Shown: piece after piece, positions 35,814 through 43,609 of the stretch
Numbering within the stretch: the stretch's first letter is position 1
Layout of the letters: the number at the start of each line of letters is the position of its first letter
Source: Pseudomonadota bacterium
GTDB lineage: Bacteria > Desulfobacterota > Desulfovibrionia > Desulfovibrionales > Desulfovibrionaceae
Direction of reading: 5' to 3'
Assembly (NCBI GenBank): GCA_023390395.1
Contig: JAEWCY010000261.1
Coordinates: 1-52,971 of the forward strand
Length of the DNA: 52,971 nt
Translations under genes and position numbers: made by a program
Notes under the pieces: model-generated
What the model saw: the letters and a program-made list of their open reading frames with translations, nothing else
Told to the model about the DNA's origin: nothing
Database searches by the model: none

Positions 35814-37280
35814 CTAGAAGCGTTGCTGCACGCCCATGGGGTCCTTGAACTCCATTTCCGGGTGTCCGGGCAGCTTCTTGGAGCCCCGGCCCTCGAGATA
35901 CTTGGCCAGCTCCAGGTCCACGGTCACGGGCACGTCCACCCCGGCCTTGGTCAGGGCCTGGCGCAGCAGGCCCTCGGACTTGGCGGCGAAGGCCACCGAG
36001 TCGCCGAGGATGCGCAGGGCCTCGGTGGGATTGTGGAAGCCCATGGAGTTTTCCGCGCCGATAAAAAGCGACCGGTAGAAGGCCTCTTCATAGAACTCCT
36101 TGGCCTTGTCGTAGAGCGCCTTATCGACGGTCTTGCCGGCGTCCTGGGCCTTGTGCGCGACCTCGAAGAGCTTGGCCGCCGTGGCCGTGGCGTTGCCGGC
36201 CCGGATCTGCAGCGAGACCGTGCGGTCCTGGATGGCCACGACCTGTTCCCGCAGCCAGTCCGGGCTTTCGCTGTGGCACTGGATGCAGGCCTTCATGTCG
36301 TTTTTGAGCGGGCTGGTCACGCGGTGGTCGGAGATCTTGCGCACGCCGACCTTGGTGTAGGGCATATGGCAGTCGGCGCAGGCCGCGCCGGCCTTCCAGT
36401 GCACGCTGTTGTTGGAGAAAAGCTCGAACTCGGGATGGCGGATAAAGGCCAGCTTGAAGCCGGTGACGGTCTGCTTCCATTCCTTGACGGAGTCGTCGGT
36501 GCGCAGCTTGTGGATGATGTTCTCGATGGTGATGTTGCCCCACTTGCTCCCCTGCCAGGGGAAGAACAGGCCCACGGACTGCATCTCGGCGTTTTTCGGG
36601 ATGGCATAGGTCACGTGGCACTGGGCGCACACCACCGTGCGCATCTCCTGGCGGGTGAGGTTGCGCCAGTCCACGCCCATGCCCTCCAGGGCCGGCGCCA
36701 GGCTGAAGCCGCGCGAGACGTTGAGCGCCATGTCCTTGTTGTTGTGGCAGTCGATGCAGGCCACGCCCAGGGTGCGGAACTTCTCCGGAATCCTGTCGAG
36801 CACGTCCTTGAAGGGCAGCTTGTAGTAATCGACCCCCATCTCCTTGACCAGCAAGGGCGCGTAGGGCGTCTTGCAGCTCAGGCATACGCCGCCGGCCTTG
36901 AGGCGCGAGGCGTCGACCTCCAGCTGGTCGCGCAGCATGTAGGCGTGGCCGCGCGGCTCGTTGTACTCCACGCCGAAGCCCCAGCCGTTAAAGAGCAAAG
37001 CCATGTACGGAAACTCGGCCAGCTTGTCGTAGGTGATGCGGTCCGCGTCGAAGCCGCGTTTGTACTTGCTCTTCCCCGCCGGCGTCGGCTGCTCGGTCAT
37101 CTTCCAGGACTCGTACTCCTCCGGATAGGCCTTGCCCCACACGGCCGGGTCGATCTCGCCGTCCGGAATGGTCACGGTCTTGACCGGTTCGGGCTTGGGC
37201 GGCGAACAGGCGTAGGGCACGAAGAAAAAGGCCGCCGCGAGCACGAGCGCGGCCGTATGGCGCATGGTCTTTCCCCGCAT
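35814..37280 (-). CDS. nrfA: Pentaheme cytochrome c nitrite reductase catalytic subunit NrfA
   Basis: 488 aa. It has the diagnostic active-site heme CLSCK (residues 133-137) and four CXXCH sites (CIDCH 175, CAQCH 218, CADCH 301, CIQCH 332). Other active-site elements are Arg110 (NEPRGH), Tyr in CHVTY after the third site, and His319 (SDHR). It reduces nitrite to ammonium with six electrons in the periplasm. The N-terminus is a signal with a Cys (VPYACSPP) that imperfectly fits a lipobox. The ATG at 37280 has GAGAGGGGG upstream; an internal ATG at 37265 is possible. It follows nrfH by 36 bp, forming the nrfHA operon typical of Desulfovibrio. Confidence 0.96.
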   Translation of the reverse strand: MRGKTMRHTAALVLAAAFFFVPYACSPPKPEPVKTVTIPDGEIDPAVWGKAYPEEYESWKMTEQPTPAGKSKYKRGFDADRITYDKLAEFPYMALLFNGWGFGVEYNEPRGHAYMLRDQLEVDASRLKAGGVCLSCKTPYAPLLVKEMGVDYYKLPFKDVLDRIPEKFRTLGVACIDCHNNKDMALNVSRGFSLAPALEGMGVDWRNLTRQEMRTVVCAQCHVTYAIPKNAEMQSVGLFFPWQGSKWGNITIENIIHKLRTDDSVKEWKQTVTGFKLAFIRHPEFELFSNNSVHWKAGAACADCHMPYTKVGVRKISDHRVTSPLKNDMKACIQCHSESPDWLREQVVAIQDRTVSLQIRAGNATATAAKLFEVAHKAQDAGKTVDKALYDKAKEFYEEAFYRSLFIGAENSMGFHNPTEALRILGDSVAFAAKSEGLLRQALTKAGVDVPVTVDLELAKYLEGRGSKKLPGHPEMEFKDPMGVQQRF

Positions 37281-37316
37281 GGTTTCCCCCTCTCGGCGAA
37301 TGCCGGTTGTCGTTTC

Positions 37317-37778
37317 TCAGCGCGTAAACGGCACGCCCACATGCCGGTGCATGACGCGGCGGTGGCAGTCCCAGCAGAACCGTTTCTGGTCGATCATCTC
37401 CACGGCCGACTCGTGGCAGCGGATGCAGTTGGCCTGGACCACGGCCTTGCCGTGGGCCGAGATGCGGATGTCGTCCGGCACCCGGCCGGAGTGGAACACG
37501 ACCACGTCCTTCATGCCGTCGATGGACTTCCAGACGTAGTGCCCGGCCAGGTTGTCGTTGGGCAGGTGGCAGTCCACGCAGCGGATGCGCTTGTGCGCCC
37601 CCTGATGGAACCAGGCCTCGTACTCAGCCTCCATGACGTGGCAGGAGGCGCAGAAGTCCGGCGTTTCCGACTTGGCCAGAAGTCGCGGCGGCCCCAGGGC
37701 CAGGAACAGTCCCGCCCCCACCGCGACCAGGCCGACGACGAAGACGATGCGCAGCCTCTTCTTGCCGGCATTCCCCAT
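37317..37778 (-). CDS. nrfH: Tetraheme membrane quinol dehydrogenase NrfH
   Basis: 153 aa of the NapC/NirT family. Residues 9-28 are the single N-terminal membrane helix. Four heme motifs follow: CASCH 43-47, CVDCH 67-71, CIRCH 118-122 and CWDCH 135-139. Met49 immediately after the first heme site (CASCHVME) matches the unusual Met ligand of heme 1 in the D. vulgaris NrfHA structure. It takes electrons from menaquinol and passes them to NrfA. The start at 37778 follows AGGAGAGGGG. Confidence 0.96.
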   Translation of the reverse strand: MGNAGKKRLRIVFVVGLVAVGAGLFLALGPPRLLAKSETPDFCASCHVMEAEYEAWFHQGAHKRIRCVDCHLPNDNLAGHYVWKSIDGMKDVVVFHSGRVPDDIRISAHGKAVVQANCIRCHESAVEMIDQKRFCWDCHRRVMHRHVGVPFTR

Positions 37779-38103
37779 GATCCCCTCTCCTGGTCAAAGG
37801 TTTGGAGGAGATGCTAGCCCAGCGGGAAGGTTATGACAATGCAACGGAAAGAAAATACAGGCGCATTCATGAAATTAATGGCTGCAATCGGAATGGCCGT
37901 GACGCGCCCGCTTCGTGTGGCGTCACGAAAGAGATGCGATGGTATTTATGGAAAAACAGAAACACGAAAAGATGTTGTCCGTGGAATGCGTGTGCGCGTA
38001 TCCCGCGCGCGCGTCACGAGAAGGAGCTGCCCGGAAAGGCGACGGCCGCCGCAAGAGGCGGGGAACGGATGTCGCGGGAAGAGGCGGGAACAGGGTGGCC
38101 CGG
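37779..38103. other. Long A/T-richer leader upstream of nrfHA
   Basis: 325 bp without a credible gene. An 8-bp perfect inverted repeat, CGTGACGC (37898-37905) and GCGTCACG (37920-37927), separated by 14 nt, is the clearest structure; TTCATGAA nearby is an 8-bp palindrome. Either may be a regulator site for nrfHA, which lies 120 bp away. No confident promoter hexamers were found. A plus-strand frame from 37802 has poor codon character and is rejected. Confidence 0.4.
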
Positions 38104-38484
38104 CTACTCGCCAAGCCCCCGGCAGCCCCGGCAGTGGGCCATGAGGCGCTCGGCGATCCAAATGCCGACGAAGACGCCCAGGGCGTTGGCCACGGCGTCG
38201 CCCATGCTGGCCGTGCGCCCGGGCACGAAGGACTGGCCCCACTCCAGAAGGCCGCCCAGGGGGATCATGCAGTAGGCCGCGGCCCGGGCCCGCTCGCCCG
38301 TGGCGAAGGCCCACAGGGGCAGCCCGCCGAGCCAGGCGTAGGCCAGGGCGTGGTAGAGCTTGTCGGCGTTCCAGAAATCGAGGGGCAGCTCCAGGCGCGG
38401 CGCAAGCGACACCCAGCAGATCGCCCCCACGGAGACGATCCACAGCGCCAGCATCACCTGGCGAAAAAACGGCTTTTCGGTCAT
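38104..38484 (-). CDS. VanZ-like membrane protein
   Basis: 126 aa with three to four membrane helices. The start ATG 38484 follows GGGAGGAG. Motifs typical of VanZ-like proteins are present: WVSLAPRLELP, the conserved DKLYHALAYAWLG and GLLEWGQSFVPGRTASMGDAVANALG, which contains the family's E-x-x-Q and DxxAN residues. VanZ relatives can affect teicoplanin resistance or envelope traits, but for this short single-domain type the function is unknown. It ends in a cysteine pair, MAHCRGCRG. It faces away from the ORP-like cluster, with a 360-bp gap between start codons. Confidence 0.8.
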   Translation of the reverse strand: MTEKPFFRQVMLALWIVSVGAICWVSLAPRLELPLDFWNADKLYHALAYAWLGGLPLWAFATGERARAAAYCMIPLGGLLEWGQSFVPGRTASMGDAVANALGVFVGIWIAERLMAHCRGCRGLGE

Positions 38485-38757
38485 GGCTCCTCCCGCGCCC
38501 CCGGGGTCGCGCCCACGGCCGGCGCGCGACTCTAGCCCGAGCCCCGCCAAATGACCAGGACGGATGCCGCCGGAAGACGACGCCCGTGGGCGATGCCGGG
38601 CGGGCGAAAAATTCGCCTTCCCTTTTCCCTTGCCCCGCCCGTTCCCCGGACGTCTCCCTTCCTGGCTCCCTTGGGCCTCGGCCGTTCCGGCACTTGGGCT
38701 TAAAAATATCCTTTACGAATGGAGTCAGGCGAAAAATTATCCCACTTCACGTGCCCG

Positions 38758-38779
38758 CCCGTTGTCCGGAACGGGCAAC
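38758..38779. promoter_or_regulatory. Dyad upstream of the sigma54 promoter
   Basis: Overlapping inverted repeats CCCGTT..AACGGG (38758-38763 and 38770-38775) and GTTGTCC..GGGCAAC (38761-38779, one mismatch) lie about 30 bp before the -24 element. They could bind an enhancer-binding activator or another regulator, though activator sites usually lie farther upstream. The remainder of the gap (38485-38757) has an A/T-rich stretch near 38700-38745 and no gene. Confidence 0.4.
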
Positions 38780-38806
38780 CGCCCTTGCGGCCAAGGTTTT
38801 CGAAAG

Positions 38807-38822
38807 CGGCACGATTCCTGCC
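38807..38822 (+). promoter_or_regulatory. Sigma54-type promoter of the ORP-like cluster
   Basis: CGGCACG-ATTC-CTGCC reproduces the sigma54 consensus TGGCACG-N4-TTGC at all but two positions, with GG and GC separated by exactly 10 bp. Transcription would start near 38832, leaving a 13-nt leader containing GAGG before the first ATG at 38845. ORP operons in D. vulgaris are known to be sigma54-dependent, which supports the assignment. Confidence 0.72.
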
Positions 38823-38844
38823 ATACGCGCCGCGAGGTTTCGCC

Positions 38845-39279
38845 ATGCCCCCATCCCCGCGCCACATTTCGCCACGCTCCGCCCCGCCCCTGGTCTGCCT
38901 GGCCTGCCACGGCCAGCGCCTGGCCACGCTGCTGGAGACGGCGTCGCTGCTGCGCCTTTTTCGCCCGGCCGGCGAAGCCTTCGCCGAGGAGGCCGCCTGG
39001 CCCATGCCCGAGGGCGGCCTGCCCGCCCTGGCCGTGCTCCTTTCACGCCTGGACGTGCGGCTGCTCGTGTGCGGCGGGGCCACCTGCTGCTGCCTGGCCC
39101 CCTTTGCCCGCCTGGGCCTGGCCGTGGCCCCCTGGATCGCCGGCGACGTGCCGACGGTCCTTGCGGCCCTGCGCGCCGACCGACTGGAAACCCTGCTCGC
39201 GCCCGGCGCGCGCCCGGAAAGCGCCCACCGCCGGTGTCGCGGGTTTCACGCCATACCACCGGAGAACGACCCATCATGA
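38845..39279 (+). CDS. Cys-rich NifX/dinitrogenase-cofactor-like protein, first gene of the ORP-like cluster
   Basis: 144 aa. It aligns by eye with the NifX/NifB-C (dinitrogenase iron-molybdenum cofactor) fold: an N-terminal strand plus GQRLATLLETASLLRLF helix, then LVCGGATCC and the family hallmark APWIAGDVPTVLAALRADRLE. Additional cysteines (CLACHGQ at residues about 16-20 and CGGATCCC) are atypical and suggest metal or Fe-S cluster binding. The CXXCH is not accompanied by a signal peptide, so heme attachment is unlikely. The ATG at 38845 sits just after a sigma54-type promoter; the stop overlaps the Mrp gene in an ATGA junction. Confidence 0.75.
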   Translation: MPPSPRHISPRSAPPLVCLACHGQRLATLLETASLLRLFRPAGEAFAEEAAWPMPEGGLPALAVLLSRLDVRLLVCGGATCCCLAPFARLGLAVAPWIAGDVPTVLAALRADRLETLLAPGARPESAHRRCRGFHAIPPENDPS

Positions 39280-40130
39280 ACGAGAACGGACTGCGCGACT
39301 TAAACGACGAAATCAAGAAGAAACCCGCCACCGGCCTGGATGCGGTCAAGGCCGTGGTGGTCGTCCTGTCCGGCAAGGGGGGCGTGGGTAAATCCACGGT
39401 CTCGGCCAACCTGGCCGCGGGACTCGCCATGGAGGGCAAGCGCGCCGGCCTGCTCGACGTGGACGTCCACGGCCCGAGCATCCCGCGCCTTTTAAAGCTC
39501 GCCGGCTCCCGGCCGGACATGGCCGGCGAGCGCCTGGTGCCCGTGGACTGGCACTGGAACCTCGGCGTCATGTCCATCGGCTTTCTGCTCCCCGGCAAGG
39601 ACGACGCCGTCATCTGGCGCGGCCCGGCCAAGGCCGGCGTCATCCAGCAGCTGGCCGAGCAGGTGGAATGGGGCGAGCGCGACGTGCTGGTCGTGGACTG
39701 CCCTCCGGGCACCGGCGACGAGCCCCTGTCCGTGCTCCAGATTTTCGGCCCAAAAGCCATGGCCGTCATCGTCACCTCGCCCCAGGACGTGGCCGTGGAC
39801 GACGTGCGCCGCTCCATCACCTTCTGCCGCCAGCTCTCCACGCCCATCGTCGGCATCGTGGAGAACCTGAGCGGCTTCGCCTGCCCGAGCTGCGGCGCGG
39901 TCCACGAGATCTTCAGCACGGGCGGCGGCGAGCGCCTGGCCAAGGAAACCGGCGTCCCCTTCCTCGGCCGCATCCCCATCGACCCGGAAGTGGCCCGTTC
40001 CGGCGACGACGGCGACGTGTTCCTGGCCGTGGCCGGCAAGAGCCCCTCGGCCGTGGCCTTCAAGGAGGTCCTCGCCCAGGTCGTCGCCGCCCTGGACAAC
40101 CCGCCGGCCCCCCAACCCCTCCAGGGATAG
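39276..40130 (+). CDS. mrp: Mrp/NBP35-family Fe-S cluster carrier ATPase
   Basis: 284 aa. Deviant Walker A GKGGVGKST (residues about 33-41), DVDVHGPSIPRLL, Walker B VLVVDCPPGTGDEP and the C-terminal CPSC motif (FACPSCG) that bridges a labile 4Fe-4S cluster in the dimer. Such ATPases (ApbC/Mrp/NBP35) load clusters into target apoproteins. In Desulfovibrio ORP clusters an Mrp protein is often fused to an ORP domain; here it is separate, but adjacent to a NifX-type gene. Start at ATG 39276 inside the upstream stop. Confidence 0.92.
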   Translation: MNENGLRDLNDEIKKKPATGLDAVKAVVVVLSGKGGVGKSTVSANLAAGLAMEGKRAGLLDVDVHGPSIPRLLKLAGSRPDMAGERLVPVDWHWNLGVMSIGFLLPGKDDAVIWRGPAKAGVIQQLAEQVEWGERDVLVVDCPPGTGDEPLSVLQIFGPKAMAVIVTSPQDVAVDDVRRSITFCRQLSTPIVGIVENLSGFACPSCGAVHEIFSTGGGERLAKETGVPFLGRIPIDPEVARSGDDGDVFLAVAGKSPSAVAFKEVLAQVVAALDNPPAPQPLQG

Positions 40131-40145
40131 GGAAAGGAACTCGCC

Positions 40146-40607
40146 ATGGAAGCCGGGAACAACCAGGACCCCCTGGACATGATCCTCGAGGTCTTCGAAC
40201 AGGAGCAGCAGGCCGACCTCGTGGCCCGCTTCGGCGAAAAAGGCTTCGCCGTCTGGCGCGACGCCCCCTCCCGGAAACGTCTCGCCGCGCCCACGGCCGT
40301 GGGTTCGGTCAAGGGCTCCTGCGGCGACACCATCGTCATCGCCCTGGAGATCGCCGGCGAGACCGTCGTGGAGACGGACTTCGACACCGACGGCTGCGCC
40401 TCCAGCCAGATCGCCGCGGCCACGGCCGCCGCCCTGGCCAGGGGCAAGAGCCTGGACGAGGCCGTGGACATCGACGAGACGGCCATCGTCGCGGCCGTCG
40501 GCCGTTTTCCCGACGACGACCGCCACTGCGCCTACCTGGCCGCCGCCGCCGTGCGCGAAGCCGTGCACCGCTGGATGATCGCCGGGGGGATGTTGGGAAA
40601 AGAGTAG
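40146..40607 (+). CDS. NifU/IscU-like Fe-S scaffold protein
   Basis: 153 aa. About residues 35-150 have the IscU/NifU-N fold with all three cluster-ligating cysteines in context: GSCGDT, DTDGCASSQ and DRHCAYLAAAA. The N-terminal 30 residues are a charged helix (DPLDMILEVFEQEQQADLV). IscU scaffolds assemble Fe-S clusters on these cysteines before transfer to carriers such as the adjacent Mrp protein. No cysteine desulfurase is in the cluster, so sulfur may come from elsewhere, possibly from the rhodanese/MBL enzyme downstream. It lies 15 nt after mrp; copy A of the hairpin element follows. Confidence 0.85.
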   Translation: MEAGNNQDPLDMILEVFEQEQQADLVARFGEKGFAVWRDAPSRKRLAAPTAVGSVKGSCGDTIVIALEIAGETVVETDFDTDGCASSQIAAATAAALARGKSLDEAVDIDETAIVAAVGRFPDDDRHCAYLAAAAVREAVHRWMIAGGMLGKE

Positions 40608-40619
40608 GGAAGAAGGAAG

Positions 40620-40675
40620 ATGCCTCCGGCGGCCGGGGGGCATGATGCCCCCCGGACCCCCTCCAAGGGGAATAA
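40620..40675 (+). repeat. Intergenic hairpin element, copy A
   Basis: Core ATGCCTCCGGCGGCC begins at 40620, 13 nt after the NifU-like stop, preceded by a purine run (GAAGAAGGAAG). The hairpin CCGGGGGGCAT / ATGCCCCCCGG with a 1-nt loop spans 40633-40655, followed by a small CCCC/GGGG stem. The arms differ from those of copies B-D but keep full pairing. It separates two genes of one operon. Confidence 0.85.
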
Positions 40676-40687
40676 AGGGAGAATGCC

Positions 40688-41020
40688 ATGAACGAAGTGA
40701 TTGCCGTCAGCAGCGAGGGGCCGACGCTCGGCGACGCCGTGGACCCGCGTTTCGGCCGGGCGGCCGGGTTCGTACTGGTCGATGCGGCCGGGAGCGTACG
40801 CTACCTGGACAACGGCGGCTCCCAGGCCATGGCCCACGGCGCGGGCATCGAAGCCGCCCGGCGCATCGCCGAGGCCGGGGCCAAGGTGGTGCTTTCCGGG
40901 GTCATCGGCCCCAAGGCCGCCGCCGCCCTGAAAGCCGTGGGCGTGGCCTCGGTCGAGGGCATGGAAGGCCTGACCGTGGGCCAGGCCGTGGACCGCTACC
41001 GCTGCGGCAAGAGCGCCTGA
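40688..41020 (+). CDS. NifX/ORP-like metal-cluster-binding protein
   Basis: 110 aa dinitrogenase iron-molybdenum cofactor family protein. The core motifs are clear: VDPRFGRAAGFVLVD, the helix GAGIEAARRIAEAGAKVVLSGVIG given in part as AGAKVVLSGVIGPKAAAALK, and GLTVGQAVDRYRCG. Relatives bind FeMo-co precursors or, in ORP, a mixed Mo-Cu-sulfide cluster held without protein thiolates; this member has just one cysteine near the C-terminus. The start at 40688 follows AAAGGGAG. It is the second of three NifX-type proteins in the cluster. Confidence 0.88.
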   Translation: MNEVIAVSSEGPTLGDAVDPRFGRAAGFVLVDAAGSVRYLDNGGSQAMAHGAGIEAARRIAEAGAKVVLSGVIGPKAAAALKAVGVASVEGMEGLTVGQAVDRYRCGKSA

Positions 41021-41032
41021 GGCCGGCCCGCC

Positions 41033-41965
41033 ATGCACGCGCCACGAGCACATGCCGCCGACCCCCTGCGCCTGGCCGTCGCCAGCGGCAAGGGCGGGGC
41101 CGGCAAGACCACGGTGTCCGCCGCCCTGGCCGCGGTCTGGGCCGAGGCTGTCTCCCGGCCGGTCCTGGCCGTGGACCTCGACGTGGAGGAGCCCAACCTC
41201 CACCTTTTCCTGCGCCCGGTCATCGCCGCCAGCCGCCGGGCCGACCTGGAGATTCCGGTCATCGACGCCGACGTCTGCACCCGCTGCGGGGCCTGCCGGG
41301 AGATCTGCCAGTTCGGGGCCGTGACCATCCTCGGCGACACGCCGCTGGTTTTCGACGACATGTGCCACGGCTGCGGCGCCTGCCTGGCCGTATGCCCGGC
41401 TGCGGCCATGAAGCCCGGCTCCCGCGAGGTCGGGCGCATCGAGGAGGGGACGGCCGGAGCCATCGGCTTCGTGGGCGGCCGGCTGCGCGTGGGCGAGGCC
41501 ATGAGCCCGGTGCTCATCAGGGCCGTGGCCGCCCATGTGGAGGCGCTCCTGGAAAAGCTGCCGGAGGCCGACCGCCCGGACGTCCTCCTCGACTCGCCCC
41601 CGGGCGTCAGTTGCCCGGCCGTCAACGCCGTGGCCACGGCCGACGCCATCCTGCTCGTGGCCGAGCCCACGCCGTTCGGCGTCCACGACTTCGCCCTGGC
41701 CGTGGAAGCGTTCACCCCGCTCGGCAAGCCCCTGGCCGTGGTGGTCAACAAGGCCGGCGAGCCCGGCGAAGCCGACGAGGCCCTCGACGCCCTGTGCCGC
41801 CGCGAGGCCCTGCCGATCCTGGCCGCCATTCCCGACGACCGGGTCATCGCCGAGGCCTATGCCCGGGGGAGGCTCCTGCCGGACGTCTCCTCGAAGTACC
41901 GCGCCCTGTGCCGCGAGCTGGCCCGCAAGGCCGCCGCCCTCGTCCGGGAGGACCGCCATGCGTGA
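41033..41965 (+). CDS. MinD-type ATPase with inserted 2x[4Fe-4S] ferredoxin domain (Orp3/4-like), first copy
   Basis: 310 aa. The Walker A SGKGGAGKTT lies near residue 20, followed by LDVEEPNLHLFL. A ferredoxin domain interrupts the fold: CTRCGACREIC and CHGCGACLAVCP. The Walker B strand is VLLDSPPGVSCP and the C-terminal half returns to the MinD fold (VVVNKAGEPGEAD). Such paired ATPases occur in the ORP clusters of Desulfovibrio. It starts 12 nt after the preceding stop and overlaps the second ATPase by 8 nt. It probably exchanges clusters or electrons with the neighbouring NifX proteins (inference). Confidence 0.9.
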   Translation: MHAPRAHAADPLRLAVASGKGGAGKTTVSAALAAVWAEAVSRPVLAVDLDVEEPNLHLFLRPVIAASRRADLEIPVIDADVCTRCGACREICQFGAVTILGDTPLVFDDMCHGCGACLAVCPAAAMKPGSREVGRIEEGTAGAIGFVGGRLRVGEAMSPVLIRAVAAHVEALLEKLPEADRPDVLLDSPPGVSCPAVNAVATADAILLVAEPTPFGVHDFALAVEAFTPLGKPLAVVVNKAGEPGEADEALDALCRREALPILAAIPDDRVIAEAYARGRLLPDVSSKYRALCRELARKAAALVREDRHA

Positions 41966-42845
41966 GATCGTGGTGCTCAGCGGCAAGGGCGGGGCCGGCA
42001 AGACCTCCGTGGCCGCCGCCTTCGCCGCCCTGGCCGAAAACAAGGTCGTGTGCGACCTCGACGTGGACGCCCCGGACCTGCACATCCTCCTCGACCCCCA
42101 AAACACCGTGGCCGAGGAGTTCCTCTCGGGCAATCTGGCCCTGGTCGAGCGGACCGACTGCGACGGCTGCGGCGTCTGCCGCGACGTCTGCCGCTTCGGG
42201 GCCGCGACTTTGGGCGCGGACGGCAAGGCCGTGATCGATCCCCGGCGCTGCGAGGGCTGCAAGGCCTGCGTGGCCCTGTGCCCAAGGCAGGCCATCGCCT
42301 TTCCGCCCCGGGTATGCGGCTACTTCGCCCGCTCCGACACGCGCTTCGGGCCGTTCGTCCACGCCCGCCTGGACCCGGGCGGGGAGAACTCCGGCCGCCT
42401 GGTGGCGCTGCTTAAGCGCAACGCCCGGGAGCTGGCCGAGAAGGAAGGCCACGAGCTGATCCTGTGCGACGGCGCGCCCGGCATCGCCTGCCCGGTCATC
42501 AGTTCCCTTTCCGGCGCGACCCTGGCCGTGCTCGTCACCGAGCCCACGCCCTCGGGCATCCACGACCTGTCGCGGGTGGCCGAGCTGTGCGACCATTTCC
42601 GGCTGCCCGTGGGGGTCATCGTCAACAAGGCCGACGTCAACCCCGAGGAGGCCGACCGCCTCGAGGCCGCCTGCGCCGAAAAGGGCCGCGTGGTCCTCGG
42701 CCGCCTGCCCTATTCCCCGGACGTGACCCGGACCATGAAGGCCAAACGCACCCTGCCCGAATACGGCGGCCCCCTGGCCGGCGAGATCGCCCGCCTCTGG
42801 GAAGCCGCAAACGCCTTGGCCCATGCCTGCGCCAAGGCCAGATAA
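41958..42845 (+). CDS. MinD-type ATPase with inserted 2x[4Fe-4S] ferredoxin domain, second copy
   Basis: 295 aa, paralogue of the preceding gene. Walker A LSGKGGAGKTS is at residues 6-17, then CDLDVDAPDLHILL, a ferredoxin domain with CDGCGVCRDVC and CEGCKACVALCP, the Walker B LILCDGAPGIACP and the switch-like EPTPSGIHDLSRV. Paired, non-identical copies suggest a heterodimer. Start at ATG 41958 within the upstream gene. The end is 13 nt before the next NifX-type gene. Confidence 0.9.
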   Translation: MREIVVLSGKGGAGKTSVAAAFAALAENKVVCDLDVDAPDLHILLDPQNTVAEEFLSGNLALVERTDCDGCGVCRDVCRFGAATLGADGKAVIDPRRCEGCKACVALCPRQAIAFPPRVCGYFARSDTRFGPFVHARLDPGGENSGRLVALLKRNARELAEKEGHELILCDGAPGIACPVISSLSGATLAVLVTEPTPSGIHDLSRVAELCDHFRLPVGVIVNKADVNPEEADRLEAACAEKGRVVLGRLPYSPDVTRTMKAKRTLPEYGGPLAGEIARLWEAANALAHACAKAR

Positions 42846-42858
42846 AAGGAAGACGCCC

Positions 42859-43239
42859 ATGGAAACCTGTCGTATCGCCATCCCCTCCACCGCCCCCGGC
42901 GGCATGGAAAGCCCCATCAGCGGCCACTTCGGACACTGCGACTGCTACACCGTGGTGGACGTGGCCGAAGGCAAGATCGCCGAGATCGCCACCCTGCCCA
43001 ACGTGCCCCACGTCCAGGGCGGCTGCATGGCCCCGGTCAACCACCTGTCCCAAAACGGCGTCACGGCGCTGATCGCCGGCGGCATGGGCATGCGCCCGCT
43101 CATGGGCTTCGCCCAGGCCGGCATCACGGTCTACCACGGCGGCCAGGCCGCAAGCGTGGGCGAAGCCGTGGCCGCCTTCCTGGCCGGCGGCCTGACGCAG
43201 TTCTCGCTCAACCACACCTGCGGCGGCGGCTTGGCGTAG
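42859..43239 (+). CDS. ORP/NifX-like protein
   Basis: 126 aa. Dinitrogenase iron-molybdenum cofactor fold with SGHFGHCDCYTVVDVAEG near residue 22, the conserved GGCMAPVNHLSQNGVTALIAGG core (given in pieces), and FAQAGITVYHGG. The C-terminus NHTCGGG adds a cysteine, and CDC adds two more. Relatives in Desulfovibrio accept a sulfide-bridged Mo-Cu cluster (orange protein) or FeMo-co precursors. It starts at 42859 after AAAAGGAAG and is followed by copy B of the hairpin element and the FmdB gene. Confidence 0.88.
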   Translation: METCRIAIPSTAPGGMESPISGHFGHCDCYTVVDVAEGKIAEIATLPNVPHVQGGCMAPVNHLSQNGVTALIAGGMGMRPLMGFAQAGITVYHGGQAASVGEAVAAFLAGGLTQFSLNHTCGGGLA

Positions 43240-43279
43240 GCGAGGATCAGACGAGACGAGAAAAGAAGAGAAGAGAAGA

Positions 43280-43335
43280 ATGCCTCCGGCGGCCGGGAGG
43301 GGGTGACCCCCTCCCGGCCCCTCCCCGACGGAGGT
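43280..43335 (+). repeat. Intergenic hairpin element, copy B
   Basis: Core ATGCCTCCGGCGGCC begins at 43280, 41 nt after the ORP-like stop, after a purine run of GAAGAGAAGAGAAGA type. Hairpin CCGGGAGGGGG / CCCCCTCCCGG with TGA loop spans 43293-43317. A second small stem, CCTCC..GGAGG, follows and overlaps the possible ribosome-site region of the FmdB gene. Confidence 0.88.
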
Positions 43336-43349
43336 AATGGAGAAGAAAT

Positions 43350-43595
43350 ATGCCGATTTACGATATCGAATGCCCGGCTTGCGGGTATGCGGGGGAGGTC
43401 ATCCGGACCCAGGCCGAGGATGCGCCGGCCTGCCCGACCTGCGGCGCGCCGGCCGTCAAACGCCTCTCGGCCACGAGCTCGCTGACGGGCAAGGCGGCCG
43501 CCGGCCTGCCCGGCCCCTCGGACCACGGCTGCTGCGGCTCGCGGCCCGGCCATTCCGGCTGCGCCGGCCCGGGCTCGTGCTGCGGCAAGGCGTGA
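43350..43595 (+). CDS. FmdB-type zinc-ribbon protein with a Cys-rich tail
   Basis: 81 aa. Residues 1-45 are the FmdB/CxxC regulatory domain (MPIYDIECPACGY... CPTCGAP), a zinc ribbon of uncertain function. The C-terminal 25 residues have six further cysteines (HGCCGSRPGHSGCAGPGSCCGK), more than usual for the family, so the protein could hold an additional metal or Fe-S cluster. Position inside the ORP-like cluster fits a metal-handling role. The start follows GGAGAAGAAAT. Confidence 0.82.
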   Translation: MPIYDIECPACGYAGEVIRTQAEDAPACPTCGAPAVKRLSATSSLTGKAAAGLPGPSDHGCCGSRPGHSGCAGPGSCCGKA

Positions 43596-43609
43596 GGTTG
43601 GGCAGCGTC

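Noticed and set aside
37802..38275. Plus-strand frame in the nrfH-VanZ gap
   Set aside because: Overlaps the VanZ gene antisense and has no domain or start signal.
38845..39279. CXXCH in the first NifX-like protein as a heme c site
   Set aside because: No signal peptide and no other cytochrome features; the cysteines sit in a NifX-like strand.
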